A DNA stretch of 64,000 bases from Sedimentisphaera salicampi. Lineage in GTDB: Bacteria; Planctomycetota; Phycisphaerae; Sedimentisphaerales; Sedimentisphaeraceae. The stretch lies in contig NZ_CP021023.1 of the NCBI RefSeq assembly GCF_002117005.1, positions 2,342,995 to 2,406,994 on the forward strand, given 5' to 3'. The notes beneath the pieces were generated by a model. That model searched no databases, was not told where the DNA came from, and worked only from the letters and a program-made list of their open reading frames with translations. Below, piece after piece: positions 43,934 to 53,693 of the stretch. The translations under genes and the position numbers were made by a program. Positions within the stretch are counted from its first letter, which is position 1, and each line of letters opens with the position of its first letter.

Positions 43934-46900
43934 TCAGTTTTCTGCAAACCTGAAGCGATTGAATTTTTCGCCGAGCATTTTTACATCGTCCAGTATTACA
44001 TACAGGCACGGCACGAGGATCAGTGTAATAACGGTTGCAAAGACGATCCCGAAGCCCAGCGATATTGCCATCGGAATCATAAACCTTGCCTGCCGGGAAG
44101 TTTCGAAGATCATCGGCGCAAGCCCCCCGAACGTTGTGAGGGTGGTGAGCATAATCGGCCTGAAACGTCTCAGCCCCGCCCTGTGCACGGCCTGCAGGGG
44201 CGTGGAGCCTTCGAGCTTGTGATTGTTTGCAAAATCGATCAGCACGAGCGAATCGTTCACCACCACTCCCGCAAGCGCAACCACGCCCATCATACTCATA
44301 ATGCTGAGCGAATATCCCATCAGTATATGCCCGAGCACAGCCCCGATAATCCCGAACGGAATCGCCATCATCACAATCACTGGCTGCCAGTAGCTGCGGA
44401 ACGGAATTGCAAGCACCGCATAAATGCACAGAACCGCCATTATCAGCCCGAGGAAAAGCGCTTTCATACTTTCGTTGAAGTCTTCCTGCCGGCCTTCCCA
44501 GCCGTATGAAAGGCCCGGGAAGTCTTTCTTCACCTCGGGGAGTATCTCTTCCATAAGGGCAGTCTGCACTTTGCTCGTCTGGCTTATCGGCTCAACATTC
44601 GCTGTAACCTGAATCACCCGCTTGCCCTCTTTTCTGTCGATTGTAGTGTACGACCGGCCGATATAATAATCTGCCACCTGCAAAAGCGGAACGTCTGTAC
44701 CTGAGGGCGTGCGAACGAGGAACTGCTCTATGTCATACTCGCTCACTCGCTGGCTTTCGGGATACTTCACTCGCACCTGCACTTCGTTTCTGCCTCTCTG
44801 CTGCCTTACTGCCTCTGCTCCGTAGAAGGCATTTCGCACCTGCGAGGCGATTCCCGCTGCGGTCAGACCGAGGCTTCGTCCCTCCGGCTTTATCTTGAAG
44901 TTGTACTGCCTTTTGCCCGGCGTATATCCGTCGTCAACATCTTTCACATTGCCGAATTCAGAGAGCTCTGCGGCCAGAGCCTCCCCAGCGTTTTCGAGTA
45001 TGCCGATATTTCTATGGCTCAGCTCAACGGTAATCGCAGCTCCCGAGCCCGGTCCGCCTCTGTCGGCTTCGAAACGAAGCATTTCAAGCCCGGGTATCTC
45101 TCCTGTATTTTTGCGCCAGAGGCGGGTAACCTGCGTTGTTGAGAGCGGTCTTTCGTCGGCATCTGTGAGAAAGAAACGCACAGAAACATTGTTCCCGTTA
45201 ATAACTGAATACAGCCCGCGGGAGAGATTGTCTGTTCCGTTCTTTTCGGCGATATCTCTTCCAGCTTTCACTAATATATCCTCCACCTCTCTTGCGTCTT
45301 CCAGCGGTGCTCCGAAGGGCAGCTTTGCAGAGGCATAGGCAAAATCAGATTCCACGCGCGGCATAAGGATCGTCCCGATTCGTCCGCTCTGGACGTAGCC
45401 GAGAATGCCGATAAAAATCGCTATTCCTGACGCTATAACCACATACCTCCATCGGAGCAGGAATTTCAGCAGAGGGCCGAACTGATTGGTTATGAATTTT
45501 TCATATTTTCTGCTGAATGCCTGCTGATACTTATGGATTTTGGAGATAAGCCAGCCTTCGCGTTTATGCTGTCGTGAGAGGTGCGCAGGGAGAATGAAAA
45601 GCGCCTCAACGAGCGAAATTATAAACACTGTTGAAACAACCAGCGGGATTACCTTCCATATCTTGCCCACAAAACCGGGCACAAACATAAGCGGCATAAA
45701 GGCCACAACGTTGGTAATAATGCTGAATGTTACCGGCCCTGCCACTTCCCTTGCACCTTTGACAGCAGCTTCAAGGAAGTTTCCGCCACGTTTTCGGTAT
45801 TCGTATATATTCTCGCCCACAACGATTGCATCATCAACCACAATACCAAGCGAGATTATAAATGCGAACATCGATATCATATTTATTGTTACCCCGAGCC
45901 CGGGCAAAAACAGCAGTCCGCCGAGGAACGAAATCGGGATACCCATCGTTACCCAGAAAGCCAGCCTTATCTCAAGGAATATACCCAGCGTTAGAAGCAC
46001 GAGCGTAAGGCCGATGAAGGCATTCTTCAAGAGCAGCTCAAGCCTCTGACGGTAGATATCAGAGCGGTCTCTGGTGATAACCCAGTCTATCCCGGGCGGG
46101 ATGCTGCTTTCTATCGACTGCATCGCCTCATTCACGCTCTCAGACACACCGATGGGTGTCTGCTTTCCGATTCTGAATACATTTATCCCGACTGCCCGTT
46201 TGCCGTTGAAGAAGCCCTCGGTTTTCGTGTCTTCGAATGTGTCTGTTACCTCCGCTATATCCCTAAGATAAAGCACAGACCCGTCATCATTGGTAACAAT
46301 CGGGATACGGGCAAACTCATCTGCCCAGTCTTTCCTCTGCATAATGCGAACGAGGATATCGCCGGAATCGGTGCGAAGTGTGCCGCAGGGAATCTCCTGA
46401 GAGTTTGTGTCTATGATCCTTGATACCTCGCTGAGGGTGAGGCCAAGCCCGCGAAGCTTGTTCTTGTCTATCTCTACGTATATCTCATAATCGCGAACGC
46501 CGGAAAGGTCCACCTGAGTTATGCCCTCGCTGTTGAGCAGACGGTCCCGCACCTGCTCTGCCACCTCGCGCAGTACCCACTCGGAGCTGTCTCCGTAGAT
46601 CTGCATATCGATAACCTGCCTGCGTATTACGTTCAGGTTTACCTCCGGTTCCTCGGCATCGTCCGGAAATGTTATAATCCTGTCCACCTCCTGCTGGATA
46701 TCCTGATACACCTTCTGCTGGTCTGCGCTTTCCAAGAGCTCCGCAGTTACCACGCCCACCCCTTCAGAAGCGTTGGCGGTGATCTCTTTCACCCCGTCCA
46801 GACCGCGCACGGCCTCTTCAACCACAAGCACAATCCCCTGCTCTACTTCCTCTGGGCTTGCGCCCGGGTAAGGAACGGTGATTGTAACTCTGTCCAGATC

Positions 46901-47044
46901 GAATTCAGGGAACACCTCCTGCTTTATCTGCGAAGAAAGCAGAAAGCCCCCCACAAGAAAAACAATCATCAGCAGGTTGGCCACAACATGATTCTTGGCC
47001 ATCCATGCGATTGGGCCGGTGAGTTTAGTATGGCTGTTATTCAT
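43934..47044 (-). CDS. RND-family efflux pump inner-membrane permease
   Basis: 1036-aa proton-driven transporter of the AcrB/HAE class, the engine of a tripartite pump. Twelve membrane helices with two large periplasmic loops; the proton-relay motif G-I-V-V-D-D-A-I-V-V-G-E-N in helix 4; F-x-x-x-x-G-L and P-Y-P-G-A-S-P-E-E-V-E near the N-terminus. Overlaps the adaptor gene stop by 8 nt, so translation is coupled. Within a tetR-OMF-MFP-RND operon. Substrate is unknown; both drug efflux and lipid/envelope export are possible. Confidence 0.93.
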   Translation of the reverse strand: MNNSHTKLTGPIAWMAKNHVVANLLMIVFLVGGFLLSSQIKQEVFPEFDLDRVTITVPYPGASPEEVEQGIVLVVEEAVRGLDGVKEITANASEGVGVVTAELLESADQQKVYQDIQQEVDRIITFPDDAEEPEVNLNVIRRQVIDMQIYGDSSEWVLREVAEQVRDRLLNSEGITQVDLSGVRDYEIYVEIDKNKLRGLGLTLSEVSRIIDTNSQEIPCGTLRTDSGDILVRIMQRKDWADEFARIPIVTNDDGSVLYLRDIAEVTDTFEDTKTEGFFNGKRAVGINVFRIGKQTPIGVSESVNEAMQSIESSIPPGIDWVITRDRSDIYRQRLELLLKNAFIGLTLVLLTLGIFLEIRLAFWVTMGIPISFLGGLLFLPGLGVTINMISMFAFIISLGIVVDDAIVVGENIYEYRKRGGNFLEAAVKGAREVAGPVTFSIITNVVAFMPLMFVPGFVGKIWKVIPLVVSTVFIISLVEALFILPAHLSRQHKREGWLISKIHKYQQAFSRKYEKFITNQFGPLLKFLLRWRYVVIASGIAIFIGILGYVQSGRIGTILMPRVESDFAYASAKLPFGAPLEDAREVEDILVKAGRDIAEKNGTDNLSRGLYSVINGNNVSVRFFLTDADERPLSTTQVTRLWRKNTGEIPGLEMLRFEADRGGPGSGAAITVELSHRNIGILENAGEALAAELSEFGNVKDVDDGYTPGKRQYNFKIKPEGRSLGLTAAGIASQVRNAFYGAEAVRQQRGRNEVQVRVKYPESQRVSEYDIEQFLVRTPSGTDVPLLQVADYYIGRSYTTIDRKEGKRVIQVTANVEPISQTSKVQTALMEEILPEVKKDFPGLSYGWEGRQEDFNESMKALFLGLIMAVLCIYAVLAIPFRSYWQPVIVMMAIPFGIIGAVLGHILMGYSLSIMSMMGVVALAGVVVNDSLVLIDFANNHKLEGSTPLQAVHRAGLRRFRPIMLTTLTTFGGLAPMIFETSRQARFMIPMAISLGFGIVFATVITLILVPCLYVILDDVKMLGEKFNRFRFAEN

Positions 47045-48236
47045 AGGCGTTCTCCTCGGCTGCTGCCTCGCTTATTCGGAGCGGCATACCCTCCACAGGA
47101 GCGGCGATATCGGATGTAACCACTGTGTCGGACTCTGTGATTCCGCTCTTTACATAAACAAAACTGTGTTCTCTGAAAACGATTTCAGCCTTCCTGATTT
47201 CGAGTTTATTATCCTCTCCGACCACCCATAGGGTGTTGTTGTCGTGGATGTACCTTCTTTTGAGCCGGAAAACATCTTCAATCGTCCTGCCGTGAATCCG
47301 GCACCTGAGATACGCTCCGAAAAGGATTTCCTCTCCGCCTTTGTTCTGCTCATTCAGGCAGAACGGGTCTTCCGCCTCCACGAGCACCCTTGCCATACGC
47401 CCGTTTTTCTCGAGCGTGCCTATAAGCCGAAGGACAGAGCCTTCCCTGAATGCATCCGCAGGCCATACAGAATCGTTGTAGATTTTAACCTTTGAGCCCT
47501 CATTCCCGCTTTTCTGCGGCAGCTCAATCCATTTGAGCTGCTTTTCCGGAACGAGCACCTCGATCCAAGCTGCTTCTGTGCCCACCAGCTCTAAAACGCC
47601 TGCAGATGCATTTGCCAGCTCGCCGAGCTCAACGTTTTTCTCATTTATTCTTGCATCAAAGGGGGCCTTTATTACGCATCTTTCGTAGTTTTTCTTTGCT
47701 CTTGCAAGGGCGGCTTCTGCGCTTTTTACGTTCGCTTCTGCCTTTCGCAGCTGCGGCTTTTTCAGCACGAGAGCCTTGTCTTCTTCGCTCAATTTCTCGC
47801 CCATCATTTCATAATCACTCCTTGCAGCACGCACATTTCCCTTCTGAATCTCTAAATCGGCCTTTGCAGAGCTCAGAGCGCTTTGGGCTTTTTCAAGATC
47901 GCTGAGGTAGTCTGTCTTTTCAATATGCACAAGCTCGCTGCCCGACTGTACAAAGCTTCCCGGGATGAGCCTGTCAGCTATCCATTCCACCTTGCCCGAG
48001 ACCTCCGGTCTTAACGAAACTGTCCTTGCAGGCTGGGCTGTTCCCATAGCCCGCACTTCGGCGGGATAATCACCCTTTCTGAAGCTCTCGGCTGTTACGA
48101 GCCTCGCCTGCTTTTCGGGCTTTCTTTTTTTTGCCTCCGGTTTGTTGTCGAGCTGATACTTCGCTATTAACAATCCGCCTGCTATTATCAAAAGAGGAAG
48201 TATTAAATTGATTGAAATGTTGAGTAGTTTCTTCAT
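47037..48236 (-). CDS. Periplasmic adaptor (membrane fusion protein) of the RND pump
   Basis: 399 aa from ATG 48236. N-terminal membrane helix (about 5-25), beta-barrel and lipoyl half-motifs (V-R-A-M-G-T-A-Q-P-A-R-T-V-S-L-R-P-E-V-S-G), a coiled-coil hairpin (about 110-190) and I-K-A-P-F-D-A-R-I. It bridges the RND permease and the outer-membrane channel. The shorter start is chosen because the basic-hydrophobic N-terminus begins there; a frame from 48302 overlaps the OMF gene and adds polar residues. The stop lies inside the RND start region. Confidence 0.88.
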   Translation of the reverse strand: MKKLLNISINLILPLLIIAGGLLIAKYQLDNKPEAKKRKPEKQARLVTAESFRKGDYPAEVRAMGTAQPARTVSLRPEVSGKVEWIADRLIPGSFVQSGSELVHIEKTDYLSDLEKAQSALSSAKADLEIQKGNVRAARSDYEMMGEKLSEEDKALVLKKPQLRKAEANVKSAEAALARAKKNYERCVIKAPFDARINEKNVELGELANASAGVLELVGTEAAWIEVLVPEKQLKWIELPQKSGNEGSKVKIYNDSVWPADAFREGSVLRLIGTLEKNGRMARVLVEAEDPFCLNEQNKGGEEILFGAYLRCRIHGRTIEDVFRLKRRYIHDNNTLWVVGEDNKLEIRKAEIVFREHSFVYVKSGITESDTVVTSDIAAPVEGMPLRISEAAAEENAYE

Positions 48237-48273
48237 ATTTATTCGTATGTCCCTGTTTGATTTTGCTAAAAAT

Positions 48274-49641
48274 TCAGCTGCTCTTCTCCCAGCCTCCTGC
48301 AAGAGCCCTGCACAGTGCTATTCTCGCCTTAACCAGATTAAGCCTTGAATTCACGAGCGAAATCTCGAGTTCCTGCTGGTTTTCGATTGCATTGAGCAGG
48401 TATATATATCCCTGCTGGCCGTTTATGTACTGCTGTTTTACAGACTTTGTGTTTTTCTTTGCCATCTCGAGCTGTTTTTGCAGGCTCCTGAAATACTCAT
48501 TCTCCCGCTGCTCGGTTTCGAGTGCATCTTCCACATCCTTCACAGCCGTAATAACGTTCTGGCGGTAGCTGCTTATTCGCTCCTGCAATACTGCCCTTGC
48601 CCTGTTTGCCTCTGCCTCACGCTTGCCTGCATCGAAAAGCGGGCCGGTGAGTCCGGCGGCAATCGAGCCGAGCCAATTGTCGAAAACGTCTTCAATATCG
48701 CTGTCTGCTCCGGAAAGCGAGCCGGTGAGAGTGAGCGAGGGATACTGCTGGGCGATAGATGCCGCTGCAGAATAGTCTGCAGAGCGAACGGAATTCAGCG
48801 AGCTGATCAAGTCCGGCCTTCGCTGGAGGAGCGTGGCAGGTACCCCCGCCTCAGGAAGCGCGGGCAGCTTGGGGATTTCTGCTTCGGGGTCGGCAGAAAA
48901 TTCTTTCGGCTCTCTGCCCAGAAGAACAGCAAGCTGATTCTCCAGAAGATTAACGTTTTTCCCAGCATTTATAAGCCTGCCTTTTGCCGCCTCAAGAAGC
49001 CTTTCCTGACTGTGAACATCGGAGGCATTTGCCATTCCCTGACGGTACTGCATCCGTACAGTTTCGAGCGATTTGAGGTTTGTTTGAACCTGCTTTTCTA
49101 TAATCTGCTTCTCAAGGAGTCCAGCTTTCAGGTTGTACCAGACTTCGGCTATATCAGCGCTCAGACTGATTTTGGCGGCTGTCAAATCCTGCCGGCTTGC
49201 CTCAAAGGTTTTCTGCGCTGCCTTCTGAGATGCATCAATGCGCTTCCAGAGGTCTATTTCATAGGAGGCTTGAAGGCCGGCGGAAAACTGATTCGAGTAA
49301 GCGGTTTCGTTCATTGCCTTGCTTCTGCTGCGCGAGCCCTGAGCCGAGTAGTTCACCTCGGGAAGCTTTCCTGCGCCAGCTTTGACAGCGTTTTGCCTTG
49401 CCTGCTCCATACGTGAGTAGGCGGCTTTGATTGTGAAATTGTCTTGCAGGGCATCTTCTATAAGCCCGCTGAGCCTCTCATCGCCGAAATGCTGCCACCA
49501 TTTCTCAGGCAGCTTAGCATTGCCATTTCGGCTAAACTCCGCTGGAATCTGCCGGCTGGTCTCAATCTTCTCCGGCGATTTTGTGGAACAGCCTGAAAGA
49601 ATGAATGCAGCAGAGAAGAGATATAAAAGTGTTATTTTCAT
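48274..49641 (-). CDS. Outer-membrane efflux lipoprotein (TolC/NodT type)
   Basis: 455-aa outer-membrane channel of the pump. Signal peptide with lipobox L-S-G-C, Cys18. Two OEP repeats of long helices (about 50-240 and 250-445), with P-E-V-N-Y-S-A-Q-G-S, V-P-A-T-L-L-Q-R-R-P-D-L-I and Y-P-S-L-T-L-T-G-S. The R-R-P-D signature is typical of the NodT class. Located directly after tetR and before the adaptor. Confidence 0.92.
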   Translation of the reverse strand: MKITLLYLFSAAFILSGCSTKSPEKIETSRQIPAEFSRNGNAKLPEKWWQHFGDERLSGLIEDALQDNFTIKAAYSRMEQARQNAVKAGAGKLPEVNYSAQGSRSRSKAMNETAYSNQFSAGLQASYEIDLWKRIDASQKAAQKTFEASRQDLTAAKISLSADIAEVWYNLKAGLLEKQIIEKQVQTNLKSLETVRMQYRQGMANASDVHSQERLLEAAKGRLINAGKNVNLLENQLAVLLGREPKEFSADPEAEIPKLPALPEAGVPATLLQRRPDLISSLNSVRSADYSAAASIAQQYPSLTLTGSLSGADSDIEDVFDNWLGSIAAGLTGPLFDAGKREAEANRARAVLQERISSYRQNVITAVKDVEDALETEQRENEYFRSLQKQLEMAKKNTKSVKQQYINGQQGYIYLLNAIENQQELEISLVNSRLNLVKARIALCRALAGGWEKSS

Positions 49642-49664
49642 ATTTGCTTTCCGTTTTAACGAAA

Positions 49665-50336
49665 CTAATCTTTCTGCTCTTGGCAGTTTTCTGCAATCTT
49701 TCTTATTCCGGCAAGAGAAAACTGGTAGATATGCTCAGCGATTTTCTCAAGACCTGCCTCACGGTTTTTCGAGTCTGGAATAACGCCGGAAAATATGTTT
49801 TTCGGCCCAAAAGCCCCTTTCGCCTGCATTACACCAAGCACTATGCACTGATTGATTATGCTCATTGCGCAGAGTTTTACCTGCCGCTCTTGCGCGTTTG
49901 AGCCCAGAATCTTGCGTACAATAGATTCAAGCAGCTCTGCCATTGGCAGGATCACCTCATGCTTAATTTCTTTGAGGATTTCGGTTTCCTGACTGAGCTC
50001 GTTTGAAAGTATCTTTCCGGCTGAGCCGAGCTTGCCCGGGTTGAGAAGCTGATAAACCTTTGCCTGAATAAATGCCCGAAGCTGATCTTCAGGCGGGGCA
50101 TCCTCTCCGAGCCCGCCGTCGAGGGGGTATTTCTCGAGGGCTATTGCGAAAGCCCGCCGCCATACCTCCTGATAGAGGCGGTCTTTAGAGCCAAAATAAT
50201 AATTCACGGAAGCTATGTTTACCTCCGCTTGGCTGCAGATCTGGGCGATTGTGGCGTTTCGATAGCCTTTTTCGGAAAAAACTTCCATTCCGGCCTCAAT
50301 CAGCCTATCCTTTACCTCTTTATGCGTTTTTGGCAT
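49665..50336 (-). CDS. TetR-family repressor of the efflux operon
   Basis: 223 aa. N-terminal helix-turn-helix (about 8-55) with G-Y-R-N-A-T-I-A-Q-I-C-S-Q-A-E-V-N-I-A-S-V-N-Y-Y-F; the ligand-binding C-terminus resembles the CerR/YbiH type. It is the first gene of the efflux operon (23 nt before the OMF gene) and probably represses it together with itself. A perfect inverted repeat lies 26 nt upstream of the start. Inducer unknown. Confidence 0.9.
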   Translation of the reverse strand: MPKTHKEVKDRLIEAGMEVFSEKGYRNATIAQICSQAEVNIASVNYYFGSKDRLYQEVWRRAFAIALEKYPLDGGLGEDAPPEDQLRAFIQAKVYQLLNPGKLGSAGKILSNELSQETEILKEIKHEVILPMAELLESIVRKILGSNAQERQVKLCAMSIINQCIVLGVMQAKGAFGPKNIFSGVIPDSKNREAGLEKIAEHIYQFSLAGIRKIAENCQEQKD

Positions 50337-50361
50337 TTTCTTCTTTCAATTAAACGAACAT

Positions 50362-50379
50362 TTCAAATGCTTATTTGAA
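50362..50379 (-). promoter_or_regulatory. Candidate TetR operator
   Basis: TTCAAAT-GCTT-ATTTGAA is a perfect 7-4-7 inverted repeat 26 nt upstream of tetR. Further related half-sites flank it (GAACATTTC; GTTTGAAC at 50386-50393), as expected for extended TetR operators. Confidence 0.55.
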
Positions 50380-50620
50380 TTATGCGTTTGAACTGAGAAT
50401 GTTCAATTATTTTTTATTGTGAGAATAATTTTTTGCCTAATCAGACAAAAGGAAGAGATAAAGGCTCACAGACAAACAAAGGGGAACCCAGAATCTTCAA
50501 GGAATCGCACGGACAGCCGCTCGGGAATAAGTGTTCGTTCTTGAAAGGCCCTGTTGGTCGGAGCAGAAAAAACCGTCGCCCGCACTGATCCGCCCTTACA
50601 TTTTTTACGGCAAAAGAAAC
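50380..50620. other. Spacer between tetR and ispH
   Basis: No gene seen. AATTATT (about 50404-50410) and AATAATT (about 50423-50429) can pair. The remainder shows no terminator with a T run for ispH. Confidence 0.35.
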
Positions 50621-51454
50621 TCAAATCTCACGGATTGTTTCGGTGAATTCCTGAATCACCCAGTCCGGCGTTGATGCGCCTGCGGTAATTCCTGCAGAGC
50701 TGCAATCTCTCAGCATCTCCTGCTTGAGCTCAGATTTGTTCTGCAAGTGATATACGTTTTTGCATCCTTCACTGCACAGCTCGGCGAGTTTTCTGGTGTT
50801 TGCGCTGTGAAGCCCGCCGAGAACGAACATCACATCCACTTTTTCAGACAGCTGCTTCGCTGCCTGCTGCCTCCTCTGCGATTCTCTGCACAGCGTGTTT
50901 ACCGCCCTTATCTCTGAGAAGTCAGCGTTTACCGCTGCCGCTGCCATATTGGAGAAAAATCCGTAAGACTGCGTAGTCTGGCATAAAAGAGCCGTTTTTT
51001 CGTGTGAACCTGCAAGCTCCTTCATCTGCTCGGGGGTCTCGGCTACCACAGCAGACTCAGTATGACCGGCGATTGAGATTATCTCGGGGTGCCTCGGGTC
51101 TCCTGCTATAACAACCATCCAGCCCTCAGCCTCAAGCCGAGCGGCCTTCTGCTGAACATGCTTTACCAGCACGCAGGTTGCATCAACTATGCTCAGACCT
51201 CTGCTCTGAATATCTTCGATCATTGCCTTTGTTGCCCCGTGCGAGCGAATCAGTACAGTGCCTCCGGGTATTTTATCAAGGCTTTCAACTGTAACTAACC
51301 CCTTATCAGCGAGTCTGCTTACGACATCCTGATTGTGTATTACAGGCCCGAGGCTGTAAACGGGGGATTCTTTTTCGAGCGTCTGTTCGGCGATTTTAAT
51401 TGCATTGCGAACGCCGAGGCAGAAACCGCATTTTTCTGCTGTTAATACTTTCAT
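50621..51454 (-). CDS. ispH: 4-hydroxy-3-methylbut-2-enyl diphosphate reductase IspH
   Basis: [4Fe-4S] enzyme of the last step of the MEP isoprenoid pathway, giving IPP and DMAPP. About 277 aa, normal length. Cluster cysteines in C-G-F-C-L-G-V (Cys12), D-A-T-C and N-T-L-C; substrate motif G-P-V-I-H-N, R-S-H-G-A and G-D-P-R-H-P-E. ATG 51454 is chosen; an in-frame GTG lies 6 nt upstream. Monocistronic, divergent from the zinc-ribbon gene. Confidence 0.94.
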   Translation of the reverse strand: MKVLTAEKCGFCLGVRNAIKIAEQTLEKESPVYSLGPVIHNQDVVSRLADKGLVTVESLDKIPGGTVLIRSHGATKAMIEDIQSRGLSIVDATCVLVKHVQQKAARLEAEGWMVVIAGDPRHPEIISIAGHTESAVVAETPEQMKELAGSHEKTALLCQTTQSYGFFSNMAAAAVNADFSEIRAVNTLCRESQRRQQAAKQLSEKVDVMFVLGGLHSANTRKLAELCSEGCKNVYHLQNKSELKQEMLRDCSSAGITAGASTPDWVIQEFTETIREI

Positions 51455-51588
51455 ATTCACCTTGTGTAATCAGTTTAATTTTGTTATTATCCAAAAACTT
51501 GAGTTCAGGGCAATTGTTTTGCCGAAATCGGCACAACTGTTCCTTTAAGCGCAATCTCTAAAATAATCTTATTTACAGGGGAAGCAAT

Positions 51589-52221
51589 ATGTATTGCAGT
51601 AAATGCGGCAGGCAGATCAGCGATGATGCGAGGTTCTGCGAGGGCTGCGGCGCACCGACAGCAGAATATAACTCGGCTGGAAGCAGCCAAAATGATTACA
51701 CTCAGCACGATGCAGGGAGCCCTTCGATAAAGGTGAGCCCTACGTTCAATCCGCTTCTTAGTGTGGCATCTTTTATTCCTGTCCAATTGTTCCTCACGGC
51801 ATGGGGAGCAGGTTTTCTCGGGGGGATGAGTTTGGGCGCAGTTAAGGCTTGGAAACTGGGGATCCCCGAATGGGCGCCTTTTGTTTTCTTTGGTGCGATT
51901 TTCTTTTTCGCAGTGCCGGCTTTGGTTTATTTTTTCAAGAAGAAAACCTACGAGAAAACTGAATACCGCTTCTTCAAAGACCGCCTCGAATATTCCGAGG
52001 GCTTTCTTACAGCTCAGGATAAAACAATCAAATACGATAAAATCACCGAGACTTCCATGCGAAGGGGGGTTGTGCAGAAGCGTTTCGGGCTTGGAACAAT
52101 CTTCCTCGCAACGCCTGCAAGCGGCTATCAGCAAAACCGTGCTTCAAGCGGGATAAGGATAAAAGACGTTGAGCAGCCCGAAAAACTGTACTCTCAGATA
52201 GAATCCTTAATAGGGAAATAG
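51589..52221 (+). CDS. Zinc-ribbon membrane protein with bacterial PH-like domain
   Basis: 210 aa. N-terminal zinc ribbon (M-Y-C-S-K-C-G-R, C-E-G-C-G-A; residues 3-22), a polar linker, two membrane helices (about 64-88 and 103-122), then a YdbT/bPH2-like domain (about 128-210: Y-R-F-F-K-D-R-L-E-Y-S-E-G and Y-D-K-I-T-E-T-S-M-R-R-G). The domain combination is common in uncharacterised membrane proteins; no enzymatic function is known. ATG 51589 follows AGGGGAAGC. Confidence 0.75.
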   Translation: MYCSKCGRQISDDARFCEGCGAPTAEYNSAGSSQNDYTQHDAGSPSIKVSPTFNPLLSVASFIPVQLFLTAWGAGFLGGMSLGAVKAWKLGIPEWAPFVFFGAIFFFAVPALVYFFKKKTYEKTEYRFFKDRLEYSEGFLTAQDKTIKYDKITETSMRRGVVQKRFGLGTIFLATPASGYQQNRASSGIRIKDVEQPEKLYSQIESLIGK

Positions 52222-52260
52222 CGAAGTCTGCCTTGGGCGGAAAATGCTTAACTGATAATG

Positions 52261-52288
52261 TTGACCTTCCTGCCGGTGCGGGTAGAAT
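52261..52288 (+). promoter_or_regulatory. Predicted promoter for the Lol-like permease gene
   Basis: TTGACC (52261-52266), 16-nt spacer, TAGAAT (52283-52288). A small perfect hairpin AGCCGA-GAA-TCGGCT lies just downstream (about 52296-52310) in the leader. Confidence 0.45.
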
Positions 52289-52346
52289 TATGCCGAGCCG
52301 AGAATCGGCTGCATATTCGATTGTAATTTTCTGAGAAAGGCAAACA

Positions 52347-53693
52347 TTGAGCAGGCTCGAAAACATCCTTGCGGCAAGGTATTTCCGCAGAAGGCTTATA
52401 ACATTCCTCGCTGCAGGGGCTGTGGCGGTGTCTGTGTTTATCGTTATTGTTGTGATGACGATAATGAACGGCCTTGTGCTGGATTTCAAAGACCGCAATC
52501 ACGATTTCTTCGGAGACTGCATCATAAGCTCCACCTCCCTCACCGGTTTTGCAGGATTTGAGGAGCTAGAAGAGAGGCTTCTGGCAAGCGAAAAGATTGA
52601 GGCGGCAAGCCCTGTTGTAAACAGCTACGGGTTGCTCTCAAGCAGGCTGCTGCCCAGCAATATCGGCGTGAATATTATCGGCGTTCTCCCCGAGAAGCAC
52701 TGCGAGGTTACCAGTTTCTGCGGGAGCCTTTATGAACCTGCCGGCAAGCCTTCCGATGTCTTTAAAACGCAGGGCAGTGATGCAGCAGGGTGCATTAGAG
52801 GTGTGGCAATGATGAATCAGCGAAGCGAAAGCGGAAAATACAACCACACCATCGATACCAGCATTGAATTCACACTCACCACATTCCCCCTGTCTCCAAG
52901 CGGTATGCCCGCGCAGGCGGGGGCGGATATCTCGAGCAGCAAAACATTCCGCCTTGTGAACGATTCGAACTCAAAGCTCGCAAAAGAAGACAACTACAAT
53001 TTCTACGTGCCATTGGAAGAGGCGCAGCTGCTCTGCGGAATGGCAGGACAGAGCCCGAGAGTTACCTCGCTCCACCTTCGCTTTTCCCCGAAAACAGGGC
53101 TGCAGGAAGGCTGCCGAGAGGCAAGGACAGTTCTTGCTGATTTCAGGGAGGGCTATTCGGGAGAACACCCCGAGCTGCTGGACAACGTACGGGCAGAGAG
53201 CTGGAAGCAGTATCGAAGCGAGGTGATAGCGCCGGTGGAGAAAGAGCAGATTATGCTTACGATTATGTTCCTGCTTATCGGGATCGTAACGGTGTTCGTA
53301 GTGCTTGTGGTGTTTGTGCTGATAGTGAGCGGGAAAACGAAGGATATCGGAATCCTGAAAAGCTGCGGGCTCTCGAATGGATCCGTTCTTGCTGTTTTTA
53401 TGAAATTTGCAGCGCTCACAGGAGCCCTCGGGGCATCTGCCGGAGCGATTGGGGCGTGGGCGTTTCTGAGCAAGATAAACGAGCTTGAAACATGGCTGTT
53501 TGAGAATTACGGCTGGCAGCTCTGGAACCGGAGCATGTATGTAATCGATGAGATACCCAATAAGCTTCAGCCGGGCGTGATAGCGCCGGTGTTTATATTT
53601 GCTGTGCTCGCCTCGCTGCTTGGGGCGGCAGTGCCCGCTGTGCAGGCTGCTTTTAGACGCCCGTCTGAAACGCTCAGAGTAGAAAACCTCTAA
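52347..53693 (+). CDS. LolC/LolE-like (FtsX-superfamily) ABC transporter permease
   Basis: 448-aa permease with the MacB/Lol architecture. One N-terminal helix (about 17-40), a periplasmic domain (about 45-295), and three C-terminal helices (about 300-330, 345-375, 408-430) with the FtsX block D-I-G-I-L-K-S-C-G. Lol-type systems extract lipoproteins from the inner membrane. The ATPase partner (LolD) is not adjacent, so the transported substrate is uncertain. Start TTG 52347 with GAAAGG seven nt upstream; the A-A-R-Y-F-R-R-R sequence after it matches Lol permease N-termini. Single gene. Confidence 0.82.
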   Translation: MSRLENILAARYFRRRLITFLAAGAVAVSVFIVIVVMTIMNGLVLDFKDRNHDFFGDCIISSTSLTGFAGFEELEERLLASEKIEAASPVVNSYGLLSSRLLPSNIGVNIIGVLPEKHCEVTSFCGSLYEPAGKPSDVFKTQGSDAAGCIRGVAMMNQRSESGKYNHTIDTSIEFTLTTFPLSPSGMPAQAGADISSSKTFRLVNDSNSKLAKEDNYNFYVPLEEAQLLCGMAGQSPRVTSLHLRFSPKTGLQEGCREARTVLADFREGYSGEHPELLDNVRAESWKQYRSEVIAPVEKEQIMLTIMFLLIGIVTVFVVLVVFVLIVSGKTKDIGILKSCGLSNGSVLAVFMKFAALTGALGASAGAIGAWAFLSKINELETWLFENYGWQLWNRSMYVIDEIPNKLQPGVIAPVFIFAVLASLLGAAVPAVQAAFRRPSETLRVENL

